NCBI GenBank assembly: GCA_032622095.1
Contig: CP136069.1
Coordinates: 87,382,958 to 87,446,957, forward strand
Direction: 5' to 3'
From: Siphonodentalium dalli
Lineage: Eukaryota > Mollusca > Scaphopoda > Gadilida > Siphonodentaliidae
DNA length: 64,000 nucleotides
The notes under the pieces were generated by a model that ran no database searches, was not told the DNA's origin, and worked only from the letters and a program-made list of their open reading frames with translations. Each line of letters begins with the position of its first letter. Positions within the stretch are counted from its first letter, which is position 1. Positions 10,415 through 22,210 of this stretch are shown here, one piece after another. The translations under genes were made by a program, and so were the position numbers.

Positions 10415-10440
10415 AATCCTGGAGTATTCAGAGTATTGTT

Positions 10441-10990
10441 ACCCACATATTGGAGATGTGCAACATGTATTTATCATATGACTCAATCATTATTTACTTT
10501 GGAAAGTATGTCATAAATCAATTTCATATCAATTACTAATTCATATCACCTTCCGATAATTTGATTGGTTTGTTGACAAAAAGTGTGTTCTGATTGGCTG
10601 AATGGCAGCCGCGGCCGAGCCGTGTCTCTAACTAAATGCAGGTCAAATTCGTGCGCGTCAATCAACGCGATGCCGAAATTCTCGCATTTATAATCTTGAA
10701 ATATATAGTTTTGGACATTGTTATACGATAAATAGAATATGTAATTCGTATTTATCTAATAAACATACGATATAATGTCACAAACTGAGAACAGAATAGC
10801 GCACTATATATTCGCGTGCATATTATTTCTGCTAGTTCACCAGGTGTAATTGGGCTTCCGGTGCAATGAAGTGACGTCACATTAACCTTTTGCTGCCGAT
10901 GTCATATAGCTATTCAGTGATTTGTGTGCGTTTTTGACATCATAATCAATTTATAGGTGTCATATGATAAATAGAATATGTAATTCGTGT
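10441..10990. other. Non-coding stretch with a short repeated motif
   Basis: No gene recognised. GATAAATAGAATATGTAATT occurs twice (about 10.73 and 10.97 kb), the second copy leading into the palindrome at 10.99 kb; this suggests a tandem or nested repeat. GC-richer sequence near 10.6 kb (GCAGCCGCGGCCGAG) stands out from the AT-rich surroundings. Confidence 0.5.
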
Positions 10991-11118
10991 TTCTCTCATA
11001 TGATATTTATGAAACTCGTCACGAATTTTCAGTTTTCTCTCGCCAGATGCTCGAGAAAACTGAAAATTCTTAGACTCGTTTCATAAATATCATATGAGAG
11101 AAACACTCATTTCATATC
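10990..11118. repeat. Long palindrome
   Basis: TTTCTCTCATATGATATTTA and TGAAACTCGTCACGAATTTT are followed, after a short centre at about 11.05 kb, by their near-inverse, ending CATATGAGAGAAAC. Arms are about 55 bp. Its flank repeats a motif seen at 10.73 kb. A structurally similar palindrome with an AACTCGT motif lies at 60.36 kb. Confidence 0.8.
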
Positions 11119-12310
11119 CTCTATATAGATGATGGAATATTTTTATTTTTAGAGTTATTAAACCCTTTTCGACTTAGAAAATTTCGACATTTAAACAAAT
11201 TTCTTTTACAAAGCGGCATCGATTTGCCACATTTTCGGGGGACACTGTGGACAGCTGACCTTTTATTTCTATTAAGGATAGGTTTGTCACTTTTCGGTCG
11301 TTAACTTGGTTTGTTATTTGGAAGGAAAAATTTTTAGTACGGAAGTGAAGTATGGAGTACTACGCAGGTATAATATTATTACTCTAGATTTTGTTTTGAT
11401 CAGGTGCAAAACTTTTCATCAACATCCTCCTCCCCATCCGCCTCCTCTTTTCGGTGGGAAGTCAGTTGCTGTTTTTCTCAATTTTGATTTTCAAGTTCAT
11501 AAGTTGTTTTTGAATGTTTGGTTTTTGTTTGTTTGGTTATGTTGCGTGTGTGGCATGTGTTGTATGCTCATGGTCATACCTTATTTTATAACATATCTAT
11601 TATTTTATACTAAAACATATGTAAAAATTGTATTTACTAACCCATTTACAGTATGTCTCAGAATTGACTGAACTATTCCAAGTTTGATGAATGTAAACAG
11701 ACATGAGATATGCTTGTGCATGACCTCTTTTTAATGTAGGCCATTAAAAATAAATACACACTTGAACCCAGATACCACCCCACCCTCTTACTGAGACTAA
11801 GAAGTGGTTTAGCTTGGCAAGCCCATGCTGACCACAGATGTTTCCTGTAGACACAGCAAAGGGGTGACAAGATGATATCCAGGTACAAGGGCAGACAGAT
11901 TCACATACATGTAGTAAATGTACGTAAACAAAGAAATACGAAAATAGATATATACATATACATATATATACATAAAAATATACACCATCATGCAAGACCC
12001 ACAACTTTGTAATTTATTTGCCGTAGCTGACAAATTCTGTCAGCAAACCCACTTACCGTTACCTCCTTCATCATTTTCTGTCAGAAATGATAAAATAATA
12101 TGCCATATGAAAAATACTCATATAAAGAACATATACTGAAACAACTAATTTCTCAGAAACCTTATACATGTATATTCCACACTATGACCTGCGTATTATA
12201 TCTGCGGGAATGATGCATTGTTTAATTTGAACAATATGGGTGTTTATATATGATAGGGATGCACACAAATAAATTATGCAATCCACCAGTGATGCTGCCA
12301 GATAATTAGT
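11119..12310. other. Non-coding stretch
   Basis: AT-rich sequence with a TATACATA microsatellite near 11.95 kb. Short open frames here have no protein-like features. No splice-flanked exon was found, although the missing Ser195 exon would be looked for in this direction. Confidence 0.55.
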
Positions 12311-12573
12311 TCACCCTTTCAAGATGCGGGTTCACAATGGGAGCTGAGAAGGTGCAGCATTATAAATCATGTGCCAGTGCATTCTCTGATATGTGCGTGT
12401 CTCCCATAAGAAGCCTCGCATACATAAGAGAAATGCACTGGCTTACAAGTTCAAGGTAAATATTGTTAGGCCAATGTATTCTCTTACATATGCGAGACTT
12501 GAATAATATAAGAGATTGCATTGGCACAGGGTTTTCGCAAAAATTCATGAAGCACAATTCATGGAAGGGTTAA
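12311..12573. mobile_element. TTAA-1 MITE (piggyBac-like)
   Basis: Carries TTCACCCTTTCAAGATGCGG on the left and CATGGAAGGGTTAA on the right, with the internal hairpins seen in the 4.3-kb copy (CAGTGCATTCTCTGATATGT, TATTCTCTTACATATGCGAG). The right TTAA is intact; the left is TTCA. Confidence 0.75.
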
Positions 12574-12789
12574 AGTGGCCCAGAGATGGCGTGATTCAGC
12601 ATAGAGAGTCAGCCATCGTAATTTTTGTCAAAACTAATTCTTCCATAAATAAAGTTATTTCTTCTTGTGGATTCATTGAGAAGCTAGAGCATTTAACTGG
12701 TGCAATCAATGGTTTAATTATTTTGTCAAACAAGATACTTTTGTGCAATTTGGCATGCCTAATGAGTGTACTAGATAACAATATGAGCA

Positions 12790-13650
12790 TTCTGTTGTTT
12801 TTTTTGTTGTGATTTTCGGAAGTATTCATTACATCTAAATTTTATTTTAGTTTTTATAATTTTGTTTTTTGCTGAAAAACATGAAAAACACATAATTATG
12901 TGTCATGGATTGTCTCGCACTGAAATTCAGCAGTACCTACAATACAGAAAACTTCCCAAAAATACATTTTCAAATAAATTGCAAAAAATGAACAAATTCT
13001 ACTCACTAGAACCATCAGTATGCCAGTGTTAGGCCAAACAAAAAAAAGAGTTTTGGTTCTCGGGCAATTGTTTTTCAAATCAATGAGGGAGGGAGGGTTT
13101 TATTTATATTTTTTCTGCACATAGTAAGCATGGACAAAGATACCTTCCTCTGTCTAGTAATAACCAGAAATGTAGAGGGAACTGTTTATATGCATATAAA
13201 CTCATTTAATGTTATATAAAAATGACATTGTACTACCAGTGTATGACTGGGATTACCTAACATATAATGCCCCTGACATTAACTACTGTTATTGTTGTCT
13301 AAAAAGCCTGCAATTCACTTTTAACACATTACATGTTAGAGCTCAATGCACACTAATATTCAACACATATCTACTATAGACCTGTTTATAAAATAAAATA
13401 AAAAAAATTATTTATTTTTTTGTAATTTTTTTTGTCATAACATCAGGCATTGCAATAAAAAGGCCTAATGCGGCCCTTTTTATTCAATGCGGCGGGGCCA
13501 GAGAACCAAAACTTTTTTTTGCCATATGAAAAATACTCATATAACTTTTTTTTTATGTCAAGCACATAAAATTACACCATGTTTTTCACTGCAAAAATAA
13601 CTCACTTGGCATTAAAATTAACTCTTTTTTTTCAGCAATAAGTTTAAATG
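12790..13650. repeat. Loose inverted repeat around AT-rich DNA
   Basis: AAAAAGAGTTTTGGTTCTCGG (13.04-13.06 kb) recurs inverted as CCAGAGAACCAAAACTTTTT (13.50-13.52 kb). AAAACATGAAAAACACATAA (12.88 kb) recurs inverted as ACATAAAATTACACCATGTT (13.56 kb). An imperfect foldback element of about 0.85 kb is likely, but its ends are not clear and it has no coding capacity. Confidence 0.5.
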
Positions 13651-13773
13651 TGGAGAAAACAGTGCTCCTGAAGAAAAATAATTAAAATCATATAAGGCCA
13701 TGCAAAGTCAATTTCCCATTTCTCAGACCAAATAATTTTGAAAAGCATTGCATGCACACAGTTTTATATTGAC

Positions 13774-13851
13774 ATTATTTCCAACTAAATCCTGAAAAGT
13801 TACCCATAATTCTGCTGTGTTTAAGGAGTCGATTACTTAGGGCATTACTGT
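13774..13851. mobile_element. Foldback MITE FB-1 (half copy)
   Basis: One FB-1 arm from TTTCCAACTAAATCCTGAAA to GGGCATTACTGTA. The other arm is missing. Confidence 0.78.
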
Positions 13852-13880
13852 ATTATTGGCTCGGAGTGAGTAAAAGTGTG

Positions 13881-14295
13881 TAGCGCTGCAACGATGCATC
13901 ACAATTTCAATGCATTGTGATTCATTCTCAACATTGCATCTTTATGATGTTGACACGGTGCATCATGCTTCATGTTTTGAATAACACCAGCTTCCTACAG
14001 TTGTGTCAAAAAAACTTTTGTGGTGGCAATGTTAATTTTATCATGTTTTTTAAAACAAATTTCCAACAACTGGGCTATCCATGTCCTGAACTCTGACTTA
14101 ACATTTCTAACATTTCAAACAATAAGTTTTGGGGTCAATTATTTCTGTCAATGAAAAATTTGCTTCAAGGAACACATATTTAATGTGTAAAGCTGTCATT
14201 ATTTTCTGGAGTGTCAATTACCAGGTTCATCAACTTAAGTTTGCATGGTGATGATGTGCATCGCATCATGAACCCTCTACATCGTTGCAGCCCTA
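13881..14295. mobile_element. Short hAT-type MITE
   Basis: 415-bp element with inverted ends TAGCGCTGCAACGATGCATC and GATGTAGAGGG...-type right end reading ATCGTTGCAGCCCTA. It is flanked by 8-bp repeats AAAGTGTG and CAAGTGTG (7 of 8 match). Subterminal GATGCATC/TGCATCG motifs recur at both ends. The 8-bp duplication suggests hAT. No ORF of note. Confidence 0.8.
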
Positions 14296-14303
14296 CAAGT
14301 GTG

Positions 14304-14585
14304 ATGAAATAAAAATAAGCGTTGTGGACATAGGCATTTTGGTGGGAAAACTGGCTACACATGTGTCATTGTTTACATAACTGTGTGGGGGGAGGGGACT
14401 CCATTATGATGCAGAAATTTTTGCATTTATTCTCGATGCATGTTATGGTTGCAATGACTACAATGAATAAATTTTCACTGTACATATTTTAGACATGTTC
14501 AGCAGCCAAGACGTGTTTTAGTGTTAGCGCAACACTTTGTGTATTTACGTTCTTGTCCACGGCACTTTGATGGTTCACCAAAATT
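14304..14585. other. Non-coding stretch, nothing recognised
   Basis: About 280 bp of unassigned sequence between two MITEs. Confidence 0.5.
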
Positions 14586-14800
14586 ACGGTAATGCCCGAA
14601 GTATATGACCTTTTAACCACAGCAGAATTATGGGAAATTTTTCAGGATTTAGTCGGAAATATGGCTTGCTGCCATTCATCGGGAAGCTCTCGGTGAGAGC
14701 TTTCTGATGAATGGCAACCTACCATATTTCCGACTAAATCCTGAAAAATTTCCCATAATTCTGCTGTGGTTTAGGGTTCGATTATTTAGGACATAACAGT
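14586..14800. mobile_element. Foldback MITE FB-1 (complete, diverged)
   Basis: Palindrome of about 215 bp with ACGGTAATGCCCGAAGTATA at the left and an inverse end reading ATTTAGGACATAACAGT. The outer 30 bp is more diverged than in other copies, so this one is probably older. Confidence 0.8.
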
Positions 14801-14946
14801 ACTTTCTGTTATAATTACTTTTATTTCAAAATCAATTTTGTTATATTGTGCTCAGCTGTTGTGCTTTCTATAGTCAGCATTCTGTTTAACACCCAGCCTT
14901 CCTTAACAGCAGGATTTTTGAGGATAAGATATGATTGATAACATGT

Positions 14947-15138
14947 ACAGTAATGCCCTATATAAATGACTCCTTAACCACAGCAGAATTATGGGTAACT
15001 TTTCAGGATTTAGTCGGAAATATGGCTTTTTGTCATATATTCATCGGATAGCTCTCAGTGAGATCAACAAGCCATATTTCCGACTAAATCCTGAAAAGTT
15101 ACCCATAATTCTGCTGTGGTTACTAGGGCATTACTGTA
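14947..15138. mobile_element. Foldback MITE FB-1 (complete)
   Basis: Palindrome from TACAGTAATGCCCTATATAA to GGGCATTACTGTA, with TA at both edges. The right arm lacks the short GGAGTCGATTA segment. It ends 216 bp below the donor site of the trypsin exon I. Confidence 0.87.
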
Positions 15139-15354
15139 TGTCTCAAAACAGATTATTGGCGAGGGGAATGGGTGCGGTTTACGGACCCTCAGCTGTACTA
15201 GCGGAAACCCTGAATTAAACCTTTCTTTTTACCAAATAATTATTAAGTTCAACAAACACCCATAACTCTTCTGTCTATCACTCCTGATGAATAATAGACC
15301 ATTCCAATATATACATTTATAAATGAAATGGCTAAACCAATAATATGTAATTAC

Positions 15355-15608
15355 CTTTTTCATTGCGACCCCATCCTGAGGCGATACATGTACTTGATTT
15401 ATCATATTCTTTTGTTGGCAAGCATGCAGCCTGAATGTAGTCATTGAATTTGAGAGGAACACTTAGCTTAATCAGTGCAATATCATTCCTAAGGTTATCT
15501 CTACTATAGGAGATGTGTTTGTAGTGGCGTGATACTGAGATTTTCTGGCCATGATCACGAGCATTCACTGTTCTGTTGACAATACCAGCAATTATGTGAT
15601 ACCCAGAG
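15355..15608 (-). CDS. Exon I: trypsin-like protease domain, middle part with catalytic Asp
   Basis: The exon (254 nt, phase 2 to phase 1) follows acceptor TTCTTTTTTCAG and ends at donor GTAATT. It encodes SGYHIIAGIVNRTVNARD, then ISVSRHYKHISYSRDN, then LRNDIALIKLSVPLKF and later AACLP and TCIASGWGRNEKG. NDIALIKL holds catalytic Asp102. AACLP holds the cysteine that pairs with the linker CG of the previous exon, and CIASGWG is the conserved segment before the next catalytic part. It joins exon H in phase across an intron of about 12.8 kb that contains a 9.8-kb hAT-type element. The next exon should carry the GDSGGP motif; no minus-strand match is visible down to position 1. Confidence 0.95.
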
Positions 15609-16254
15609 CTGAAAAAAGAATAAAAAATAGGTTAATTAAAATCGTTCCTGTCCAGGCCTTTAGTGGTATGAATGTTTTGTGTTTAAGATCTTTTGAACTA
15701 CGTGTTCTTTCGGGAATATTCATGCTCTGATCCGTTTCTGGGTCTGTTATAAAAATATTACTGACCCATTGTGAACTCCCTGACCTTTGATGTTTCACAA
15801 GGGCAGCAAATTATCCAGTTCTATTAAAATGTGCGGCAAATAAGACCATGCACTAAAAGTGAGTTCCAGCCCATACTTTTTTATTCAAGATCCGAAAACT
15901 CAACTAACCCCTAAAGAAAATTGAGTAAATTGCATTGTTGGGTTAGATCATATGGAATGACACTAGTCTAGGCAGTGCTGGGGGTAGACGTCGCACATTG
16001 GGGTCGCACATATATGGGGAAAATGTTGAGACTTAGTCAGATTCAACATTGTTTTTCTGCTTTCGTTCTGATTTCGCGACGTCATGGTAAATATCCAAGT
16101 GTAACGTGATGTGTCAAAAATTCATGCGATTCAGACAAAGTTTGTCCATCAACTCCATACACATATAGTATATTCTTCCATATTATATATTTTTGGAAAT
16201 GGTTGGTTGTTCCCTACACAATAGTGTTCATACCAATATAATATTTTTTGAAAT
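15609..16254. other. Intron sequence, nothing recognised
   Basis: Start of the 12.8-kb intron between trypsin exons H and I. No repeat or ORF recognised. Confidence 0.6.
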
Positions 16255-17645
16255 GACTATGCCCACGTAATGAAGCAACTCATGAGCAAATTTATACCCT
16301 GACCTCCGTTAATTTGTAATGTTGCATTCCAAGAAGTAGTTTTGAATATAATACCCATCCGACCGTGACCTTTGACAAACCACAATGCACACATATTGCG
16401 ACACACCGTCACCCTTAGATTAACGATCATGCCTAGTTTCGTTGAAATCATGTGATGTACATGGAGTTATGGAGTAGACATGAAGGGTAGTCTGGTGACT
16501 TAATCGAGAGAATGACCTTGCCCTGTGATTTTCAACAATTGGAAAAAAAATTATGCGCGACATATCATCTCCTGATTAAGAACAACTATGCCAAGTTTCA
16601 ACAGAATCCAATTAAGCATCACGATGTTATGGAGCAGACATGAAGGGTAGCAAGGAAATATGACTGGTGCATATGAAGTCTAAGTTTGAAAGCATCCTGT
16701 GACCTTGACCTTTTACAAACCACAATGCACACATATTGAGACACATCGTCACCCTTAGGTTAACCTCAGGTTAACCAACACACTATTTTTTCATTGAAAT
16801 CATTTGATGTACACAAAAGTTATGGAGCGGACACGAAGGGAAGGGTAGTGTCTGCATGGTGACTTAAATGAGAGAACGACCTTGTTCTGTGACCTTGACC
16901 TTCAACGATTGGAAAACATTTTTGTGGATGTGTCTCCTCTTTAGGAACAACTATGCCAAGTTTCAGCAGAATCCAAATAAAACATTGTGATGTTATGGAG
17001 CGGACACAAAGGGTGCATGAAAGTATGACTGGTGCATATGAAGTCAAAGTTGAAAGCACCCTGTGACCTTGAGCTTTTACAAACCAAAAAGGTTAACCAT
17101 CATGTCTTGTTTCGTTGAAATCATGTGATGTACAGAAACGTTATGGAGAGGACATGAAGGGTAGTGTCTGGTGCCGTAATTGAGAGAACGACCTTGTTCT
17201 GTGACTTTGACCTTCAACAATTGGGGAAAAAAATTGTGCGCGACACATCGTCTCCTCATCAGGAATGACCCTGTTAAGTTTCAACAGAATCCAACAAAGC
17301 TATACAATGTTATGGACAAGCCTTGAAATAGGGTGTCTGTCATTTGCAGAATGAGGTTCCCAGAGGGTGAATTTAGTGATGCATAGCAGGCTAGCATCAC
17401 CAAATTCACCCTCTGGGAACCTCATTCTGCTGAGGTGTAAGTAGAATGAGGTCCCCAGAGGGTGAATTTGGTGATGCTAGCCCGCTATGCGGGGTAGCAT
17501 CACTAATTCACCCTCTGGGGACCTCATTCTGCAAATGACAGACACTCTATTTCAAGGCTTGGTTATGGAGCGGACACAAACAATCTTACAGACAGACAGA
17601 CAAATGGACAGATGGACAGACAGAAAAGACAAACACTATATGCTC
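16255..17645. repeat. Tandem array with a unit of about 400 bp, interrupted by FB-2
   Basis: Roughly three units share CAAACCACAATGCACACATA, CATCGTCACCCTTAGGTTAA, GAAATCATGTGATGTACA, TTATGGAGCGGACAC-type and CTATGCCAAGTTTCAACAGA phrases. Each carries TGACCTTGACC or close variants. Arrays of this type, ending in an ACAGACAG microsatellite as here (17.59-17.63 kb), are common in invertebrate genomes. An FB-2 MITE is inserted at 17317-17561 with its own 8-bp duplication. Confidence 0.8.
17317..17561. mobile_element. Foldback MITE FB-2 (complete, hAT-type target duplication)
   Basis: 245-bp FB-2 copy flanked by an exact 8-bp duplication GTTATGGA (17309-17316 and 17562-17569). It interrupts the tandem array: the array phrase GTTATGGAGCGGACAC continues directly after the right flank. 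Confidence 0.92.
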
Positions 17646-17680
17646 ATGAAATTATTTTTTGGGGGGCATAAAAAACTTAA

Positions 17681-18119
17681 AGGCACTCAATCCGATCAGA
17701 CACTCCTAAATTACTATTTCTTTGGCTTCGGGGGTAAAATAAAAAATATTTGATTCGAGTCGAGGAACCCACCCATCAAAGCTCAGAGTGATCGGATATC
17801 GATTTTTGAAGTTTGTTATTTCTCGAGATCTGCAGTAATAAGTGGCCTGGAAACACATGGTCAAAGGACAGTCTTGCAGATGAAGATGATAATAATAACC
17901 AATGGATTTTAGAGTTATCCATCTTCATCCGCAAGATCATCCGTTTGACCATGTGTTTTTGGGCCACTTATTACTGCAGATCTCGAGAAATAACAAACTT
18001 CAAAATATTTTATCTGATCACTCTGAGCTTTGATGGGTGGGTTCCTCGACTCCTCGATATTTTTTACCCCGAAACCAAAGAAATAGTAATTTAGGAGTAT
18101 CTTATCGGATTGAGTACCT
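17681..18119. mobile_element. Large palindromic element with TTAA target sites
   Basis: About 440-bp inverted repeat with arms near 200 bp. The left end AGGCACTCAATCCGATCAGA mirrors the right end ATCGGATTGAGTACCT. TTAA lies immediately outside both ends (17677-17680 and 18120-18123). Arms share TTATTTCTCGAGATCTGCAG and GAGGAACCCACCCATCAAAG inverted. Ends of AGG/CCT with TTAA fit a Kolobok- or piggyBac-type MITE. The centre near 17.89 kb is GATAATAATAACC. Confidence 0.85.
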
Positions 18120-18436
18120 TTAACCCTCCCATAATTTCATAAATATCCACATAGAGGCAACCATGCAGGTTGTATCCAAGAATAAATGAACAATGCACAT
18201 TTTATTGTGTCATATTTTTGTTGAACGTTCCAGAGACATGGAAAATGTAAGATTTTGTTAAAGTCCTAGATTAGGAAGGTAATAAAATATAAGATGGCAT
18301 CCAAGATGGCCGCCAATTTAGATATTGACAATTCTGTAAACAACAAGTATGTAAACTGGATGAAAACATTGCCAACAATTTTTATGTTACAACTTTTAAT
18401 GCATAGATTCTCTATCTTAATATTTAGAAGGCAACC

Positions 18437-20217
18437 AGGGTTTGCCAAATGAAATTATTTTGTGCCAAATTAAATAAATATTTGCCAAATTTAATTGTGT
18501 ATATAATTAGGGAAATTATCAAAGTAGCAATGAATATCTAAGCGACACCCGCCTGGAAACTACGTTTAATGTTTCTACAGTCATTAAGCATCCATATTAT
18601 TTTGCCTTTTATTACTGCTGAAATCAACGAGCCATAAATTATTCTGTCATCATTCACAATCGGCTGATTAACCTATTGTCTTATACTCGCTGGTAATATA
18701 ATGCTGACATCATAAATATTTGCTATATAATGTCGCCATTAAAATGCATTGTTACAATGACTACATGAGTCCATAATCCAAACGGACAAAGGGAGGATTA
18801 ATTATCAAAACGAATTAATAATTACCTTTTGCGGTATCTACATTGTTACAAAGTAGTTCAACGGCCTATATGAAAATTTACAGAACGTCGCATTTTTTCC
18901 AACTCACATTTTAACCACGGTCGATTAGCTGTTTTATGAAAGTTTGATTATGACAGAGATGGGATGGCCATTTTAAGAAAACTAAAGAATATTACATATA
19001 ACTGTCAACATAACACTGCTGAATGTGCTGCATGTAAATTGATAGATTTCTTGTTTTGGTTTCCCATTGTATTGTCTGTAATTCGGCACATAACGAATAA
19101 CCCACGTTCGATGATGTTTTATGACTAGATAGTTCACATCCCATAATTAACAAGACAGTCAATGACTGTGGGTCACTCACCAGACTGTAAGGCCTGAGAA
19201 AACAGGGACTCTGATGACTACAAAAGTCAGTACTTGACAGAATCACTTAAGTTCTAAACATGGACATAGCTGGATGTTCTCAAATGAGCAGGGCTCTTCA
19301 CCTTGAAATTTCTAATTGCACATCACTGACAAATTTCCAACCTCTTACCTTTTAAAGAGGACAACCATACCACAGTACTAAGTTCGCAAAAATCACTTTG
19401 TACATTCCTCTTAGGTTGAATTTTACGACTGGTACAAGTACTTCAAGCTTCAAACGTTTGATAATTACCAACCTGACACCCCCATAAAGTTCAAATTAGT
19501 GGCCAATTCGGTCCAACAGTTTAACCTGAAGTAGAAACATATGGACTGATGGTTTAAAAACATACATGTTAGAAAATCAAACCAAACTACGAGTTCTAAC
19601 TTATTTTTGGTGTGAACATCTAATCTATCGGGCATGAAATTTTTAACTTTTGATCAAAATAGGGGGTCAAATCTCCACCCCTCTACACTCCCTCCCCATT
19701 GCCCCCACCCAGGCTGGATAGGATAATTTTATTTACAATACACATACATGGAAAGTACAATTACAAATAAATATAATATTAATAGACTATACATGTATAT
19801 TGCTAGGGGCGATATAGTCATGGCTGTGTATTTGGTGATGCTAGCCTGCTGTATGGGGTAGCAACACTAAATTCACCATCTGGGGACTTCATTCTGCAAA
19901 TGTCAGACACACTATGTTCAGGCTTGGAGAAATGAACAATGGACTATTCCTATTTATTCTTGTAGACTCTGGTAGTATTGTTGTTTAGCTAATGTCATGT
20001 CTTGTAATGACAGATGGTAAACTGGTCTGAAGCAAGCAGTCTTCAGCAAGAGTATCAGGTGACCACACTATGATAAATTGGCTTTTTCAATAATACAGGC
20101 TTCAGTGTTCTCTTAAAAATTAATAGTGCATAGCAAAGAGGTGTGAATTATAAAGGGCCATAACTCTGTTAAAATATATCGGATCAAACCCATATTTTAA
20201 CTTGATCTGTATATAAG
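18437..20217. other. Left internal region of the 9.8-kb hAT element
   Basis: No coding region recognised. It includes a half-copy of FB-2 (about 19.83-19.93 kb). The AGATGGCCGCC motif found in the palindrome arms lies just outside the element at 18.30 kb. Confidence 0.55.
19833..19927. mobile_element. Foldback MITE FB-2 (terminal half)
   Basis: Matches the right half of FB-2, from TGGTGATGCTAGCCTGCTGT to AGACACACTATGTTCAGGCTTG. It is diverged and lacks its partner half. Confidence 0.75.
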
Positions 20218-20949
20218 TCGCGACCTGATTTCCATTCTGTCCTAAGTGCATTTTTTGTGTTTCCGAGTAAATCGATTTTTAAATTTCAAAGTTCTGGCAA
20301 TTGGTTGTTATTAGACTTATGGTGGATATCCTGGTATCTGCCGAGAAATCAGTATTCATTCTGCCAATAACCATCAACTTCGATAAGGAGATGCTCTTTC
20401 TTATATGATATTTCGACCAGATTCGGGAGGTGGGGTGCGATTTTTTGCATTTAGCACAATATGGACTCAGTCTTAGTGGAATATTTTTCGTGGGACACTA
20501 TGGAAACGTAAATTTTTCCAGGACCGGTCTGTTCCAAGTGGTGATTATAAAAGAGATAATACGCACTTTGGACAACATGAAGAAATATTTAGTCTCAATA
20601 TACCGTATAACATGATAGAATTAGAGATTACAATGTGAGCAGAGTGTGATATGTGCGCTCTTTGGAACAGTTAGCCAGCACATCGACATAGAAACAAGCA
20701 TTTGAATTGGTGTTGTATGGAAAGCACGCGACTCTTAATGATATTGCATACGTAATGTTGATATGGCTTCATGGAATGTACTCTTCGTTAATGTTACATT
20801 GCGAATTTGACGCGTATATATTAGTCCAGGAGATATTGGTCGACATCTGCACCTCCACCAGGACTCAACTTCACCCCACTAATTTTCTTATTTAATGTCT
20901 CCTCTAATTTGTTTCGGTTGTTAACAAGAAAATAAGGTGGCCGCAGAGA

Positions 20950-22210
20950 CTCCAGACAAGATGGCGTCCATCGTGGCGGCCATTTTGTTTATATGCATCA
21001 GGTCTCTTTGATCGCCGTCATAGTAAACATGATATAAAAAGCCGTCTTGTTTTCCGCTCGATTCTTTATGCTAATATACAACCCTCACAAATTAGCCAAA
21101 AGTCCGACACCAGAATCCAAGATGGCCGCCGAAATGTGTATATATGCTATTTTTCTTACATTTTACCACCTTTCGTTTGTCTCTATGGGAAAATATTGCC
21201 ATCTTGGCGTGAATTTATACATTTATCGTATAGAAGAATCATTGACGAACACAATGGGATCATAATATACATTCATAGTGGGATAGTTTTGTCCAATAAC
21301 ACGTTTCCCAAATGCCGGTATAATAGGTCAAAGCCGAACCAACACTAATAACGCGATGTAATGTTTCGAATCAATGAAAGTTATTGCTATCATAACAACA
21401 CCCATGCATATATATATGCGGGAGATACTCGAGCTAGTATTCCTCTTATACCTGAGTTGTGGAATATTTATCCAAATCCAAGACGGCGGCCAAAATGGCC
21501 ACCAGAAATAGAAAAATCGCCAAAAATTGCTGATTTTAACATCAGTGAGCGTTATTGTCACGACAATTCCACACCTGTTAACTATTGTGAGTTGGGAACA
21601 CTTAGCCGAAGTACTTTCCTTGTACCATATCCAAATAAAAGTTCCCCAGATCTAAAATGGCGCCCACAATGGCGGAAAGATTTTGAAAAATCACCGAAAT
21701 TCCCTCATATTCACATCATTGGGCATTATTTTCGAGACAACTGCACACATGCGGACAGTTGATTTGGAAATACTGAGGTGAAGTAATTACCTTGCATCTC
21801 ATACAATAAATTGTTTTCCAAATCGAAGATGGGGGCCAAAATGGAGACCGAAATTTGAAATCAAGCTCACATTCCTTTACTTTCTTACGATGGTCGTTAT
21901 TGTTACGCGAATTCTGCCCACAATTACATGTTCATATGGAACATCGATATGAAGTATTCATTTGAGTTTGGCAAACTTTCAGAGTCAAGATGGTGGCCAA
22001 ACTGGCGGCCAGAAATTGAAAAGAAGTCGATATTATCACATACTAATTTCAACTTTTTGTCATTATATCGATACGTATGGACGACACTGTACATACTATA
22101 GGCCATTTATTAGTTTCAACATAAGTCGTAGCCTTCTGGAAAGATGAAAACCCACAATTAATCATCGCGATGTGGCATTTCGAAATCCATTGTCCACCAT
22201 AAGTGCCCAT
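20950..22210. repeat. Subrepeat array with AAGATGGCCGCC motifs (left arm)
   Basis: Units of about 160-180 bp carry CAAGATGGC[GC]-type sequence at about 20.96, 21.12, 21.48, 21.65, 21.83 and 21.99 kb, usually followed by CAGAAATAGAAAAATCGCC- or CCGAAATTTGAAA-like text and a TTATTGTCACGACAA-like segment. The motif matches the YY1-type consensus AANATGGCGGC. The same array appears inverted in the right arm at 25.8-26.8 kb. Confidence 0.75.

Larger units (their letters stand above)
6513..10440 (-). mobile_element. Decayed Copia-type LTR retrotransposon, integrase missing
   Basis: Minus-strand remains of a Ty1/Copia element. In element order they are gag zinc knuckle, aspartic protease, a post-integrase segment, Copia reverse transcriptase (RVT_2) and RNase H. 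Then follows a purine-rich tract (minus strand, 6.52-6.54 kb) and a TGTTGAGCTACAG start that looks like the 3' LTR. No matching 5' LTR is found above 10.4 kb, and the gag start appears truncated. The protease passes straight into the post-integrase region, so the integrase core is deleted. An 878-bp hAT MITE splits the element and an in-frame TGA separates RT from RNase H. It is not capable of autonomous movement. Confidence 0.88.

Noticed and set aside
11673-12033. Overlapping minus-strand frames rich in Tyr, Ile, Phe and Val that look membrane-like
   Set aside because: They arise from a TATACATA/ACATAT microsatellite and have low complexity; no conserved motif.
1-15354. Search for the Ser195 (GDSGGP) exon of the protease
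   Set aside because: No minus-strand sequence matching GDSGGP was found below 15.35 kb. It probably lies beyond the left edge, so I did not annotate an end to the gene.
21361-21762. 133-codon frame in the palindrome arm with a similar peptide at 26.1-26.4 kb
   Set aside because: The similarity is explained by the inverted DNA arms and their 170-bp subrepeat, not by a conserved gene.
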